Assembly: GCA_007693505.1 (NCBI GenBank)
Contig: REDL01000060.1
Coordinates: 1-38,634, forward strand
Reading direction: 5' to 3'
Length of the DNA stretch: 38,634 nt
DNA from: Desulfovibrionales bacterium
Lineage (GTDB): Bacteria > Desulfobacterota > Desulfovibrionia > Desulfovibrionales > Desulfonatronaceae
A program made the position numbers and the translations under genes. The stretch's first letter is position 1. Each line of letters begins with the position of its first letter. Below the pieces are notes generated by a model. That model worked only from the letters and a program-made list of their open reading frames with translations, did no database searches and was not told where the DNA came from. Positions 1 to 8,399 of this stretch are shown piece by piece.

Positions 1-31
1 CATTTTTTGCTGAGCCTCACCCTTTTAGGCC

Positions 32-134
32 GCCCCTTCAGGGCTGGATAAAAATCTTATTGATATCCCAGGGTGTTGCCCTGGGCTGTATTTGTTTCGC
101 CCCTTCAAGGACCTGGTTTCAGCCCCAAAGGGGC
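32..134. repeat. Palindrome-rich intergenic element
   Basis: A stretch of short GC-rich palindromes with no convincing gene. They are GCCC/GGGC at 32-44, CCCAGGG/CCCTGGG at 67-73 and 79-85 with a 5-nt loop, and GCCCC-AAA-GGGGC at 122-134. The motif GCCCCTTCA occurs at about 32 and again at about 99. Similar 'GCCCCTTC..GGGC' blocks recur between genes in many bacterial genomes and are often miscalled as small proteins. That family assignment is from memory, not from a search. The element sits beside a decayed gene, as expected for a degraded intergenic zone. Confidence 0.45.
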
Positions 135-208
135 GACATGTTCGAGCCCAGACAACGTCCTGGGACAACGATGGGAAAACAGGAAGAGCTCTGTAACGGC
201 GATCTGTC

Positions 209-458
209 TCAGCGAACGCAGAATTGTGTCAGAAACGCGTAATGCTCTTCATAAATATTCTCCCGCCCGGTCAGAATCGGATTAAACCCTGCCTCCAAAG
301 CAATCAAGACCCCGACACGGTCCCGCATATCGATCCACCCGTATCCGGCTTGATCAGCCCGTTAAGCATGCGTAGCAGGGTGGTCTTGCAGACCCGGTTG
401 CACCCGATGAGCCCCAGGCACTCCCCGCGCTTCAGCTCAAAGCTGACACCCCTGACCG
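209..458 (-). pseudogene. Decayed Wzt-type polysaccharide-export ABC ATPase fragment
   Basis: Two adjacent minus-strand frames together read like the N-terminal part of a Wzt/TagH-type ABC-transporter ATPase. The first frame (about 458-304) gives VSFELKRGECLGLIG, then a ruined Walker A (GCNRVCKTT, where GxxGxGKT is expected), then LLRMLNGLIKPDTG and a stop at 304-306. The second frame (about 328-209) resumes with VGVLIALEAGFNPILTGREN, the usual continuation of Wzt ATPases, and ends at 209-211. The frameshift, the lost P-loop glycine and the missing Walker B and signature motifs show a dead remnant. The 3' end of hyuA abuts it. The neighbouring region has no other O-antigen genes, so a polysaccharide locus was probably lost here. 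Confidence 0.75.
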
Positions 459-1895
459 TTATGTTGCCCTGCACGGTGCCTGGGACGACACCAGCTTCCG
501 GAGCATGGTCAATTCCGGGTCAAAGGCAGGGCGGGGGATGTATTGGCCAATGCCCGGTTCGGCGGTGACGCGGCCGTTCCGGAAGACTTCCTTTCCAGCC
601 AAAAAGGTGGCCACGGGTGAGCCACGGAAGGTCATGCCTTCGAACACGCTGAAGTCTGTGGCGTGGTGGTGGGTTGCGGCGCTGACCGTGTGTTCGGCGT
701 TGGGATCCCAGAGCACGATGTCCGCGTCCGCGTCGGGGCGGATGCAGCCTTTGCGCGGGTAGATATTGAACAGCCGGGCCGCGTTGGTGGAGGTCACGGC
801 CACGAACTGTTCCGGAGTCAGGCGACCCTGGGCCACGCCGCCGTCCCAGACCACCCGCATCCGGTCCTCCAGCCCCGGCGTGCCGCTGGGCAGCCTGGAA
901 AAGTCGCGCAGCCCGGCCTGGCGTTGGGCGTCGGTAAAGGCGCAGTTGTCGCTGGCCGTGACCTGGATGGCTCCATGTTCCAGGCCGCTCCAGAGGGCCT
1001 CGCGGTCCTGTCCGGGCCGAAACGGCGGGCTCATCACGAAGCGGGCCGCGGATTGCGCGTCCTTCTGCTCGTAGACCGCGGCGTCCACGACGAGGTGACC
1101 GCCGAGACATTCGCCAAATACGGGCAGGCCGCGAGCCTGAGCCGCGATGACCGCTTCCAGGGCCTGGGCGCAGGATATGTGGACAACATAGAGCGGTGCG
1201 CCCGTGGCTTCGGCCACGGTGATGGCCCGCCAGGTGGCGTCGGCCTCGCCGGACTGGGGGTGGGTGAGCGGGTGTCCCCGAGGGTGGGTCACACCCTGGG
1301 CCAGGAGCCTTTGTTGCAGAAAGGGGATGATCTCGGCATTCTCGGCGTGCACCGTGCACAGACAGCCCAGTTCCCTGGCCCGGGCGAAACTGTGCGGCAT
1401 CTGCTCAGGGTCGAGCATGATCGTGCCCTTGTAGGCCATGTAGTGCTTGAAGGAATTGACTCCGCGCTCCCTGGCCAGCACGCCCATCTCCCGGGCGACG
1501 CTTGCGTTGAACCAGGTCACGGCCACATGAAAGGAGTAGTCGCAGGTGGCGGTACGGGCCCGGTCCATGCATGCATCAAAGGCCTGGAGCAGGGACTGGC
1601 CCTGGCCGGGGATGGCGAAGTCGATGATTGTCGTGGTCCCTCCGGCCAGGGCGGCCCGGCCACCCTGTTCAAAGTTGTCAACCGTGCGGGTGCCGGCAAC
1701 GGGCATGTCCAGGTGGGTATGCGGGTCAATGCCTCCGGGCAGGGCCAGCAAACCGCCGGCGTCCACGACCCGGGCACCGGAAGGGATGTCCAGGTCTGGA
1801 CCAACGGCGTGGATGCGGCCTTGGGAAACGGTGATATCCGCCCTGGCGGAGTGATCGGCATTGACCACCGTGGCGCCCCGGATCACGAGCTGCAT
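459..1895 (-). CDS. hyuA: D-hydantoinase / dihydropyrimidinase-family amidohydrolase
   Basis: A 478-residue cyclic amidohydrolase that hydrolyses cyclic ureide or amide rings such as hydantoins and dihydropyrimidines. It is cytoplasmic with a binuclear metal site. All expected metal ligands are visible: H59 and H61 (in DPHTHLD), the carboxylatable K150 (NSFKHYMAYKG), H183 (TVHAE), H239 (VVHIS) and D316 (TASDN). Length is normal for the family. The ATG is preceded by AAGGAGA at good spacing. E. coli places a homologue (hyuA/ygeZ) in its selenium/molybdenum purine-catabolism cluster, and the same context is seen here. The true substrate cannot be read from sequence. The last ~15 codons run into the Wzt remnant, so the C-terminus may have been altered by a rearrangement. 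Confidence 0.9.
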   Translation of the reverse strand: MQLVIRGATVVNADHSARADITVSQGRIHAVGPDLDIPSGARVVDAGGLLALPGGIDPHTHLDMPVAGTRTVDNFEQGGRAALAGGTTTIIDFAIPGQGQSLLQAFDACMDRARTATCDYSFHVAVTWFNASVAREMGVLARERGVNSFKHYMAYKGTIMLDPEQMPHSFARARELGCLCTVHAENAEIIPFLQQRLLAQGVTHPRGHPLTHPQSGEADATWRAITVAEATGAPLYVVHISCAQALEAVIAAQARGLPVFGECLGGHLVVDAAVYEQKDAQSAARFVMSPPFRPGQDREALWSGLEHGAIQVTASDNCAFTDAQRQAGLRDFSRLPSGTPGLEDRMRVVWDGGVAQGRLTPEQFVAVTSTNAARLFNIYPRKGCIRPDADADIVLWDPNAEHTVSAATHHHATDFSVFEGMTFRGSPVATFLAGKEVFRNGRVTAEPGIGQYIPRPAFDPELTMLRKLVSSQAPCRAT

Positions 1896-1946
1896 GCGAT
1901 CTCCTTGTTGACGAGAGTCGGTTGAGGTCAGGAATATCAGTAAACC

Positions 1947-2624
1947 ATGCGCATGGATACGACAAGAATCAAGATGGCGGGCATTGTCCTGGCTGCCGGG
2001 GCCGGTCGCCGGATGGGTGGTGGGCTCGGGGGCAAGTTGTTGTTACCGTACCGCAGCGCGCCGCTGGTTGTCCATGTGGCGCGCAAGGCCCTGGCGGTCT
2101 GCGATCTGGTGGTGGCCGTGACGGGATGCAACGCTGAAGCCGTGGCCCTGGCTCTGCGGGAGACGACCTCTGTCGGGTTACGCATTGCCCATGCGCCGGA
2201 TTGGCGTGAAGGCCAGGCCCGTTCGCTGCGGGCCGGATTGGAGGCGCTTGCGCTCGAAATGGCCGAAGATATTGCCGGAGCCTTGGTCCTTCTGGGCGAT
2301 CAGCCCCTGGTGCGTCTGGAGACGTTGGAGGCGCTGGCAGCGGTTTTTCGCGATCACCCGCGAGATTTCGTCGCCCCTCGATATCGCGGCAAGCGGGGCA
2401 ACCCGGTCTGTATTCCCCGGGCATGGTTCGCGCGGGTCATGGCTCTGGAGGGGGATGCTGGGGCCCGGCCACTTCTGGATCATCCGGATGCGTTTCTCCG
2501 CCTGGTGGACGTGATGGATTCCGGGGTGCATCGGGATGTGGACACGCTGGAAGACTACCACGCACTTTTGCGAACCAGGAAATCAGTTCCCATCCACGGA
2601 TCGCACCCATCCCTCGTGGACTGA
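1947..2624 (+). CDS. mocA: Molybdenum cofactor nucleotidyltransferase (MocA/YgfJ-like)
   Basis: A 225-residue NTP-transferase related to MobA and MocA. MocA joins CMP to molybdopterin to make the MCD cofactor used by xanthine-dehydrogenase-family enzymes. The nucleotide-binding start is IVLAAGAGRRMG followed by GGKLLLPY (residues 13-35), and the metal-binding LLGDQP lies near residue 117. The first 9 residues precede the conserved fold, so ATGs at 1953 or 1974 are also possible starts. It is divergent from hyuA (51-bp gap) and overlaps yqeC tail to tail by 42 bp. It is the only plus-strand gene of the cluster, yet its function fits the xdh genes. Confidence in CTP over GTP specificity comes from context rather than residues. 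Confidence 0.85.
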   Translation: MRMDTTRIKMAGIVLAAGAGRRMGGGLGGKLLLPYRSAPLVVHVARKALAVCDLVVAVTGCNAEAVALALRETTSVGLRIAHAPDWREGQARSLRAGLEALALEMAEDIAGALVLLGDQPLVRLETLEALAAVFRDHPRDFVAPRYRGKRGNPVCIPRAWFARVMALEGDAGARPLLDHPDAFLRLVDVMDSGVHRDVDTLEDYHALLRTRKSVPIHGSHPSLVD

Positions 2625-3380
2625 CCCGGCAATCCACAGCGTCGCGGATGTCGGCCCGTCCGGCTGAGCGGCTTTGACGAGTTGCCGGGCATGACGCAGC
2701 AAAGCCCATGCAGCCTCACCAGCAGTGTCCATCTTGTTCACGAAGAGAAGCCGCCGGCATGGAGAAGCCGGGGTGTTCTTGAATAATCCTTGGGGATGCG
2801 CGACCAGGCGGGCCAGGACGTCGGCATCCACGGCTTCGATGGGAAGCGCGTCACAAAGCGCGGCCAGCCGTTCGGGTCGGAAGATATGCTCATTATCCAT
2901 GGACACTCCCAGGGCATCCGCGCCAACAATCCCGATTATCAAATCCGTTGAGTGGGGAATCACGGGTTCATGGTCCGCCGGGGCCTTGATTGCTTTGCCG
3001 CGTGCGCCGTCGGCTTCCACGAAAACCCGGTCCGCCAGTCCGGAGCTGGCCAGAAGTTCGATGCTTTCGGGAGCAAAACCAAGGAGCTTGCCCGTGGAGG
3101 ACTCCCGATCCCGGATCAGGGTCAGGGATCGATCGCGGGCGAGTCGGGCCTGGATCTTGGGCAGAGAACTCCCGTGTTCATCCCAGAAAACCGGGTTGTC
3201 CGGGCCAAAAATTCGGGTGTCAGATGCCAGTTTCGTCGTGGTGGTCCGGATTACTGTCTCGCCCCGGCGCACGGCATGGGCGGCCATGGCGGCCATCAGG
3301 CTGGTCTTGCCTCCGGCGCCCACCAGGGCGACGACCGTTGCGTCCGGCAGATAGAGTTCGTCCGGTGTGTTGCGGATCAA
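2583..3380 (-). CDS. yqeC: Selenium-dependent hydroxylase accessory protein YqeC
   Basis: A putative P-loop protein of the YqeC family, an accessory factor that accompanies selenium-dependent molybdenum hydroxylases. Its biochemical role is unproven. A P-loop GAGGKTS lies at residues 21-27, and [10 protein letters not shown] follows about 30 residues later, as in the family. I chose TTG at 3380. It overlaps the xdhC stop as TTGA, gives 265 residues (E. coli YqeC is about 256), and puts the P-loop close to the N-terminus. The frame is open further upstream to 3470, but that extension only shadows the xdhC C-terminus. Translational coupling to xdhC is likely. The 3' end overlaps mocA by 42 bp. 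Confidence 0.82.
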   Translation of the reverse strand: MIRNTPDELYLPDATVVALVGAGGKTSLMAAMAAHAVRRGETVIRTTTTKLASDTRIFGPDNPVFWDEHGSSLPKIQARLARDRSLTLIRDRESSTGKLLGFAPESIELLASSGLADRVFVEADGARGKAIKAPADHEPVIPHSTDLIIGIVGADALGVSMDNEHIFRPERLAALCDALPIEAVDADVLARLVAHPQGLFKNTPASPCRRLLFVNKMDTAGEAAWALLRHARQLVKAAQPDGPTSATLWIAGSVHEGWVRSVDGN

Positions 3381-3892
3381 GGCGCTGTGGATTCGGTATC
3401 CATCTTCGAGGGATCGGGCTGTTCGAGGGCCTGGCGCACGGCCTGGACAATGGTTTCGTAGCCTGTGCAACGGCAGAGGTTACCGGCATGGGCCCGGCGG
3501 ATGTCCTCCGGGGTGATGTCTTCCGGATCGCGGCCCTGCTCACGGCAGGACTGCACAAAGGCCGTGGTGGTCATGATCAGTCCCGGGGTGCAGAAGCCGC
3601 ACTGCACGGCTCCGGCGTCCACGTAGGCCTGTTGGACCGGGGAGAGGCAACCGTCCCTGACCTCACCCTCCACGGTGCGGATGCGTTTGCCGTGCACCCA
3701 GGCCGCCAGATAGAGGCAGGCGTTCACGGCCGTGTCGTCCACCAGCACGGTACAGGCCCCGCACTCACCCACGCCGCAGCCCTGCTTCACGCTGGTCAGG
3801 CCCTGGTTTCGGAGCAGGTCCAGGAGGGAGGATCGGGGATCGATGGTCAGCTCATGGGGGCGGTCGTTGATGGTGCAGGAGAGGGTCAGCAT
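3377..3892 (-). CDS. xdhC: Xanthine-dehydrogenase-family 2Fe-2S subunit
   Basis: A 171-residue small subunit carrying two [2Fe-2S] clusters that pass electrons from the Mo site to the FAD. The plant-type ferredoxin domain has C39, C44, C47 and C59. The C-terminal helical domain has C98, C101, C140 and C142 (QCGFCTPG...NLCRCTGY). All eight ligands are present. The gene overlaps the xdhB 3' end by 7 bp and the yqeC start by 4 bp, so the three are translated as a unit. Length and layout match E. coli XdhC (about 159 residues). The name follows E. coli; in other bacteria xdhC denotes a different sulfurase-type chaperone. Confidence 0.93.
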   Translation of the reverse strand: MLTLSCTINDRPHELTIDPRSSLLDLLRNQGLTSVKQGCGVGECGACTVLVDDTAVNACLYLAAWVHGKRIRTVEGEVRDGCLSPVQQAYVDAGAVQCGFCTPGLIMTTTAFVQSCREQGRDPEDITPEDIRRAHAGNLCRCTGYETIVQAVRQALEQPDPSKMDTESTAP

Positions 3893-4794
3893 GTCCGGGC
3901 CTCCTGGTGGTTGGCGGCGGATGACGCGAAGCGTTTCGCGGCGGTGCGGATCATTCTTTCGGCCAGGGTGCGGATGATGTGCATCCGGAAATCCCCGGCC
4001 GCCCGCCAGGAGGTGCGGGGGGAGACGTCCTGGTCCAGGGCTTCAGCCACGGCCTTGACGGCCTGGCTCAGGGGCAATCCCCGGGCCGCGGCTTCCGCGG
4101 TGGGGCAGCGCACCGGGGTGGGCGCGGCCACGGTGAAGGCCAGGCGCAGTTCGTCCACGATGCCATTGGACTGGTCGTCCCGCAGGCGGACGCCCGCGCC
4201 GCAGCCGATGGTGGCGATGTCCATGGCCTGGCGCATGGAATACTTGACATAGGCCGTGCCCAGACCCTGATCTTGTTCAGACTTGATCCGGACCGAACGC
4301 AGGATTTCCCCAGGCCGCCGTTCCACCCGGCCCGGGCCGAGGTGAAATCCACGCAAGGGGATCAGCCGTTGGCCTTCCGGGCCGATCAGGTCCAAATGGG
4401 CGTTGAGGACCAGCAGCGGGGCCGCGGAGTCGGCACAGGCCGAGCCGTTGCAGATGTTCCCGCCGATGGTGGCCGTGTTGCGAATTTGCGGTCCGGCCAC
4501 CCAGCCCGCGGCCTCGATAAGCATCGGGGCCAGGCGAGTGGCCAGGGACGAGGTCATCAGCGCGGCAAAGGTCGTGCCCGAACCGATGCGCAGTTCGCCG
4601 CGATCCGCGCTCATGCCCTCCAGCTCCGGCAGGCCGTGGATGTCCACGATGTCGGCATAGTCCTTGTGTCCCTCCCGCAACCGGACCAGGATGTCCGTGC
4701 CCCCGGCCATGGGCCGGGCAAACGGATTCGCGGCCAGCAATGCCACGGCATCGGTCAGGCTTTGGGGGCGATGGTAGGATTCAAAGGCGTACAT
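3886..4794 (-). CDS. xdhB: Xanthine-dehydrogenase-family FAD-binding subunit
   Basis: A 302-residue FAD subunit of the CoxM/XdhB type. It takes electrons from the 2Fe-2S subunit and hands them to NAD+ or another acceptor. FAD-binding signatures are [14 protein letters not shown] (residues 29-42) and [15 protein letters not shown] (109-123). Length is typical of this family. The start ATG at 4794 opens [13 protein letters not shown], the usual 'F.Y..P.SL.EA' beginning. The gene lies in the order Mo subunit, FAD subunit, Fe-S subunit, as in E. coli xdhABC. It is separated from xdhA by 177 bp that contain an unusual three-arm inverted repeat, while the next junction overlaps. Confidence 0.92.
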   Translation of the reverse strand: MYAFESYHRPQSLTDAVALLAANPFARPMAGGTDILVRLREGHKDYADIVDIHGLPELEGMSADRGELRIGSGTTFAALMTSSLATRLAPMLIEAAGWVAGPQIRNTATIGGNICNGSACADSAAPLLVLNAHLDLIGPEGQRLIPLRGFHLGPGRVERRPGEILRSVRIKSEQDQGLGTAYVKYSMRQAMDIATIGCGAGVRLRDDQSNGIVDELRLAFTVAAPTPVRCPTAEAAARGLPLSQAVKAVAEALDQDVSPRTSWRAAGDFRMHIIRTLAERMIRTAAKRFASSAANHQEARTC

Positions 4795-4848
4795 GATTTA
4801 TTCCTCAGCCTGACAATCGTTTTGCTCGGCCACATCCATCAAGGTCAT

Positions 4849-4884
4849 GAGTTGCGAGGCTTCTTGCGAGTTCTCTCGCAACTC
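4849..4884. promoter_or_regulatory. Alternative three-arm inverted repeat between xdhA and xdhB
   Basis: In the 177-bp gap between two genes of one operon, gagttgcgag (4849-4858) is the perfect complement of ctcgcaactc (4875-4884). A second copy, ttgcgag (4864-4870), also pairs with ctcgcaa (4875-4881) across a 4-nt loop. One 3' arm can therefore form either of two exclusive hairpins. This could attenuate, process or insulate the transcript between the Mo subunit and the FAD/Fe-S subunits. No T-run follows on either strand, so a simple intrinsic terminator is unlikely. The rest of the gap shows no gene. Confidence 0.5.
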
Positions 4885-4971
4885 CTCGAGGGGTTTGGCC
4901 CTGGGTCATGATCTCGGGATTATCGAGCGGCCTATCTAGCCAGAACTTTTCGGATTTCCAATAGATCATGT

Positions 4972-7266
4972 TCATCGCGCGCCTTCCAGCAACCCGGCAT
5001 CCCGGAACAGCGGGAACAGGGCCTTGGGGGTGAGGGGGATGAAGTCGGCCTTGACTCCGGTGGCGTTCCAGACGGCACTGCGAATGGCCGGGGCCGGAGA
5101 GAGCAGGGGAGGTTCGCCCAGGGATTTGTTGCCAAAGCCGCCAGAGGGCTCGGCGGTCTGGACAAAGGCCACGTCCAGGTCGGGCAGGTCCAGGAAGGTG
5201 GGCATCTTGTAGTCCAGCAGGTTGTTGTTGCGCACCCGGCCGGAGCGCGGATCCACCAGCAGCTCCTCGTACAGGGCCCAGCCGATGGCCATGGCCATGC
5301 CGCCCTGGGCCTGCCCCTTGGCCGTGATCGGGTTGATGACCACGCCGCAGTCATGGACATTGAGCATATCCGTGACCCGGACCCGGCACAGTGGAATATC
5401 CACCTCCACTTCAACGAACGTGCAGCCGAAGGACGGTGCGTTGGACCTGGTCTTGACCGAGCGCTCCGCCGTGAGCTGTCCGCCCCGGTTCTTGTGGTAG
5501 TAGGCATCCAGGGCCAGTTCCTTCAGACTCATGAAGACCCGCGCAGGCTGGCGGGTCGCGACAAGGGAGCCGGCTTTCAGGTCCAAGGCTGATGCCGGAT
5601 AGCCGGTCATCAGCGCCGCATGGTTCAGGATCCTTGCGCGCAGCTCCAGGGACGCGGCCTTGACCGCCGGGCCGACCACGTAGGTCTGGCGGGAGGCGAA
5701 GGCCCCGGGGTCAAAAGGGGTCACGTCCGTGTCCTGGGTGGAGACCACGCGCAGCGAAGTCACTGGCAGGTCCAGAACCGCGGCGGCCATCTGGGCAAAG
5801 ACCGTGTCCGCTCCCTGGCCGATTTCCGTGGCTCCGGCCTGAAGCGTCACACAGCCGTCCTGGTTCAGGGTCAGGCGGATCCCGGAAATTTCCACACCCA
5901 CGGGATAGACCCCGGAATTGAAGCTGAAGCAGGCCACACCCACGCCGCGGCGTATTTCCGGGGCAGCCTGCGTGATTTGGGCCGCAGCCCGGCGCTCGTC
6001 CCAGCCAAACCGCTCCCGGCCCAGGCGCAGGCAGTCGGCCAGGCCATGGGTTTCGATGGGTTTGCCCGAGCGGGGGTTGACGTCGCCGGGCCGGCCGGCA
6101 TTGATCCGGCGCAGATCAAGCGGGTCCATGTCCAGGGCCTTGGCCGCCTCGTCCAGGAGGCATTCGCAGGCAAAGATGATCTGGGGTGAGCCGTAGCCGC
6201 GCATGGCCCCGGCAATGGGCAGGTTGGTATAGACCGTGGCCGCGTGGAAGCGTACCGCGGCATGGGGGTACATGCTGCACAGCTTGCCTCCGCCGGCGGA
6301 GACCACGGAGTGGCCGTGGGAGGCGTAGGCCCCGGTGTTGGACACGGCGTCCATGTTCATGGCCAGCAGCCGTCCGTCCCGGGCAAAGCCCGCCCTGCCC
6401 CGGATGCGCATGGCATGGCGGGTGCGGGTGATCATGCTTTCCTCCCGGGTCAGGGCCATGCGCACCGGGCGGCCCAGCTTCCAGGCCAGGAAGGCAACCA
6501 TGGGCTCCAGGAGCACGTCCTGCTTGGCCCCGAAACCGCCGCCAACGTACGGTTTGACGATCCGCACCCGGCTCCAGTCCAGGCCCAGGGCCTGGCCCAC
6601 CACCCGGCGGCAGATGTGCGGGATCTGGGTGGAGGTGACCACGGTGATCCGCTCCATGTCCTCCATGTAGGCGTGGGCCACCACGGGCTCCATGTGGCAG
6701 TGCTGGGTCACCGGGGTCTGGTACTCGCCCTCCACCACCACGTCAGCCTGGGCCAGGAGCGCGTCCACGTCTCCGCCCACGCTGAACCCGTCCTGCTTGA
6801 CGATATTTCCGCCGGGATGGATGGCGAATGCTTCTTCAGCCATGGCCTCCCGGGGATCGGTGAGCACCGGCAATTCCTCGTAGGACACCGCGACCAGGCT
6901 TGCGGCGCGTTGGGCCGTGAGTTCGTCCCGGGCCACCACCACCCCGATTTCGTCACCGTGGAAGCGGACATGCCCGGTGAGCAGTAATCGGTCGGCCACG
7001 TCGGCATGGTCCGGATCGAGGGAGAAGGGATGGCCGGCCGGAGCGTAGAGCAGCCTGGGCACGTCGGCATGGGTGAAAACGGCTTCCACTCCAGGGAGGG
7101 CCAAGGCCGCGGACAGGTCCATATCCAGGACCCGACCGTGGGCCACGGAGCCGCGGATGTACACAGCCGAGAGCACGCCAGCGGGGAGCAGGTCCTCGGT
7201 ATACCGGGCCCGGCCCGTGACCTTGGCTTCGGCGTCCAGACGGGTGACGGGTTGCCCGATGCTCAT
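4972..7266 (-). CDS. xdhA: Xanthine-dehydrogenase-family molybdenum-binding subunit
   Basis: A 764-residue catalytic subunit (E. coli XdhA is about 752) that hydroxylates purines or related N-heterocycles at a molybdopterin centre. Mo-cofactor contacts are visible as VGGGFGAKQD (241-250) and MRGYGSPQ (355-362). The conserved catalytic glutamate is E718 in SLGEPPLLSPAPAIRSA. No in-frame TGA suggests selenocysteine, which agrees with selenium acting as a labile ligand in this group. It sits downstream of yqeB with a 7-bp gap and upstream of xdhB. The yqeB, yqeC and ygfK neighbours argue for a selenium-dependent hydroxylase. Whether the substrate is xanthine, hypoxanthine, nicotinate or another heterocycle cannot be told. 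Confidence 0.93.
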   Translation of the reverse strand: MSIGQPVTRLDAEAKVTGRARYTEDLLPAGVLSAVYIRGSVAHGRVLDMDLSAALALPGVEAVFTHADVPRLLYAPAGHPFSLDPDHADVADRLLLTGHVRFHGDEIGVVVARDELTAQRAASLVAVSYEELPVLTDPREAMAEEAFAIHPGGNIVKQDGFSVGGDVDALLAQADVVVEGEYQTPVTQHCHMEPVVAHAYMEDMERITVVTSTQIPHICRRVVGQALGLDWSRVRIVKPYVGGGFGAKQDVLLEPMVAFLAWKLGRPVRMALTREESMITRTRHAMRIRGRAGFARDGRLLAMNMDAVSNTGAYASHGHSVVSAGGGKLCSMYPHAAVRFHAATVYTNLPIAGAMRGYGSPQIIFACECLLDEAAKALDMDPLDLRRINAGRPGDVNPRSGKPIETHGLADCLRLGRERFGWDERRAAAQITQAAPEIRRGVGVACFSFNSGVYPVGVEISGIRLTLNQDGCVTLQAGATEIGQGADTVFAQMAAAVLDLPVTSLRVVSTQDTDVTPFDPGAFASRQTYVVGPAVKAASLELRARILNHAALMTGYPASALDLKAGSLVATRQPARVFMSLKELALDAYYHKNRGGQLTAERSVKTRSNAPSFGCTFVEVEVDIPLCRVRVTDMLNVHDCGVVINPITAKGQAQGGMAMAIGWALYEELLVDPRSGRVRNNNLLDYKMPTFLDLPDLDVAFVQTAEPSGGFGNKSLGEPPLLSPAPAIRSAVWNATGVKADFIPLTPKALFPLFRDAGLLEGAR

Positions 7267-7273
7267 GCGATGC

Positions 7274-8209
7274 TCATCCGGTTCTCCCCAGGTGGATGGG
7301 TAAGGTTACTGGTTTGGAAACAGATTTCGGCTGGGACGGGTCAATGTCCGGCTCACGCCCGGATACCGTCGCGGACCGGAGGCCGTGCAGGTGGGCGCGG
7401 ACAGCCCTGACCACGCCCCGGCCCACGGACCGGGCCTTGTCCGAGACGCGGCGACAGCGCCACGTCTCGCTCCTGGGGTCAATATCCCCCAGTTTCAAGC
7501 CTTTTCGGACCATGACGCCGGAACGCAGCAGGCCGCGGATCACCCCGGAGGTCCGTGCCGTCACCGGAGCGGCATCGTCGTTGGTGGCCACCTGGCCGAC
7601 AACCTCGCCCTGTTGGACAACGTCCTCAATGGCCCGCCGGGCGGTGAAGAGGCCGTCCATGGGCGCGCGCAAAAGCCGCTCCACTGTCTTGCCCAGAACC
7701 GGGCCGGGAATGCCGGTGTTCGGAAAGGCCGTGCCAGAGGTGCGGATCTCGCCAAGGCCGTGACCGCGGTGGGTCTCCACCACGCAGTGCACGTGCTTCC
7801 CGGCGCTGAAGCCCGGTCCCAACCCGATGACCAGAGGCGCCAGCCCCAAGTGCACCCCGGTATTGCGCTTGGCCAGCAGGGCATCGACCAAGACATGCGG
7901 GTGAAAATGGGACAGGGGCTGCTTCAGGCAGGTCGTGTCCGGGTCGACAAGAACCGGGATTTCTCCCTTGGCCCAGGCCGACGTCGCCTCCTCCAAGGCG
8001 TGAATCCGTACAGCCTGAACCCCTTCCACATCAACCCGAACCTCGTGAACCGCCTCGGAAAACACCACCAGCCGCCGCACGGCCAAGGGCTGCTCCCGCT
8101 CCAGCAATACCAGGTGCCGAAAACCGGCCTCGTACAGCTCAAGGGCAACACCGGTGGCCAGGTCGCCGGCTCCGCGGATGAGGATGGTTGGGCAAGAGGG
8201 GCTGATCAT
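7274..8209 (-). CDS. yqeB: Selenium-dependent molybdenum hydroxylase maturation protein YqeB
   Basis: A member of the EF2563/YqeB family, accessory to selenium-dependent molybdenum hydroxylases and often used as a genomic marker of that trait. The N-terminus has a Rossmann-like TILIRGAGDLATGVALELYEAG. Further on are GLAPLVIGLGPGFSAGKHVHCVVETHRGH and a lipoyl/biotinyl-like ARTSGVIRGLL segment. I chose ATG 8209 (311 residues) because family members begin just before the GAGDLATG motif. An ATG at 8284 would add 25 unconserved residues. The exact step is not established; delivery of selenium to the Mo centre is the usual proposal. The 7-bp gap to xdhA implies one transcript. Confidence 0.86.
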   Translation of the reverse strand: MISPSCPTILIRGAGDLATGVALELYEAGFRHLVLLEREQPLAVRRLVVFSEAVHEVRVDVEGVQAVRIHALEEATSAWAKGEIPVLVDPDTTCLKQPLSHFHPHVLVDALLAKRNTGVHLGLAPLVIGLGPGFSAGKHVHCVVETHRGHGLGEIRTSGTAFPNTGIPGPVLGKTVERLLRAPMDGLFTARRAIEDVVQQGEVVGQVATNDDAAPVTARTSGVIRGLLRSGVMVRKGLKLGDIDPRSETWRCRRVSDKARSVGRGVVRAVRAHLHGLRSATVSGREPDIDPSQPKSVSKPVTLPIHLGRTG

Positions 8210-8399
8210 GGTAATGCAATAATCCGCTACATTCCGTCTGGAAATCGACCAGGCTGCTATCACTTCATGACATGTGTCATGCATCTAGTCATCAAAGTCA
8301 GCTCCTGAAATCTTTTCCAAGGGCTCAAAATTTTGCGCTCGCTCCCAATTGATTAACAACTCAACCTGATGCGTTTTGCACCACTCTCGCACGATTTTT

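Noticed and set aside
663-1925. A 420-codon open frame on the plus strand
   Set aside because: It lies fully antisense to hyuA, whose metal ligands and ribosome site are unmistakable. Long antisense frames are expected in GC-rich genes.
2990-4252. A 420-codon plus-strand open frame
   Set aside because: It is antisense to yqeC, xdhC and xdhB, all of which have clear motifs. Its protein is low-complexity and matches no fold I know.
4972-7266. Selenocysteine in the molybdenum subunit
   Set aside because: No in-frame TGA interrupts xdhA. Selenium in this group is a labile ligand, not a coded residue.
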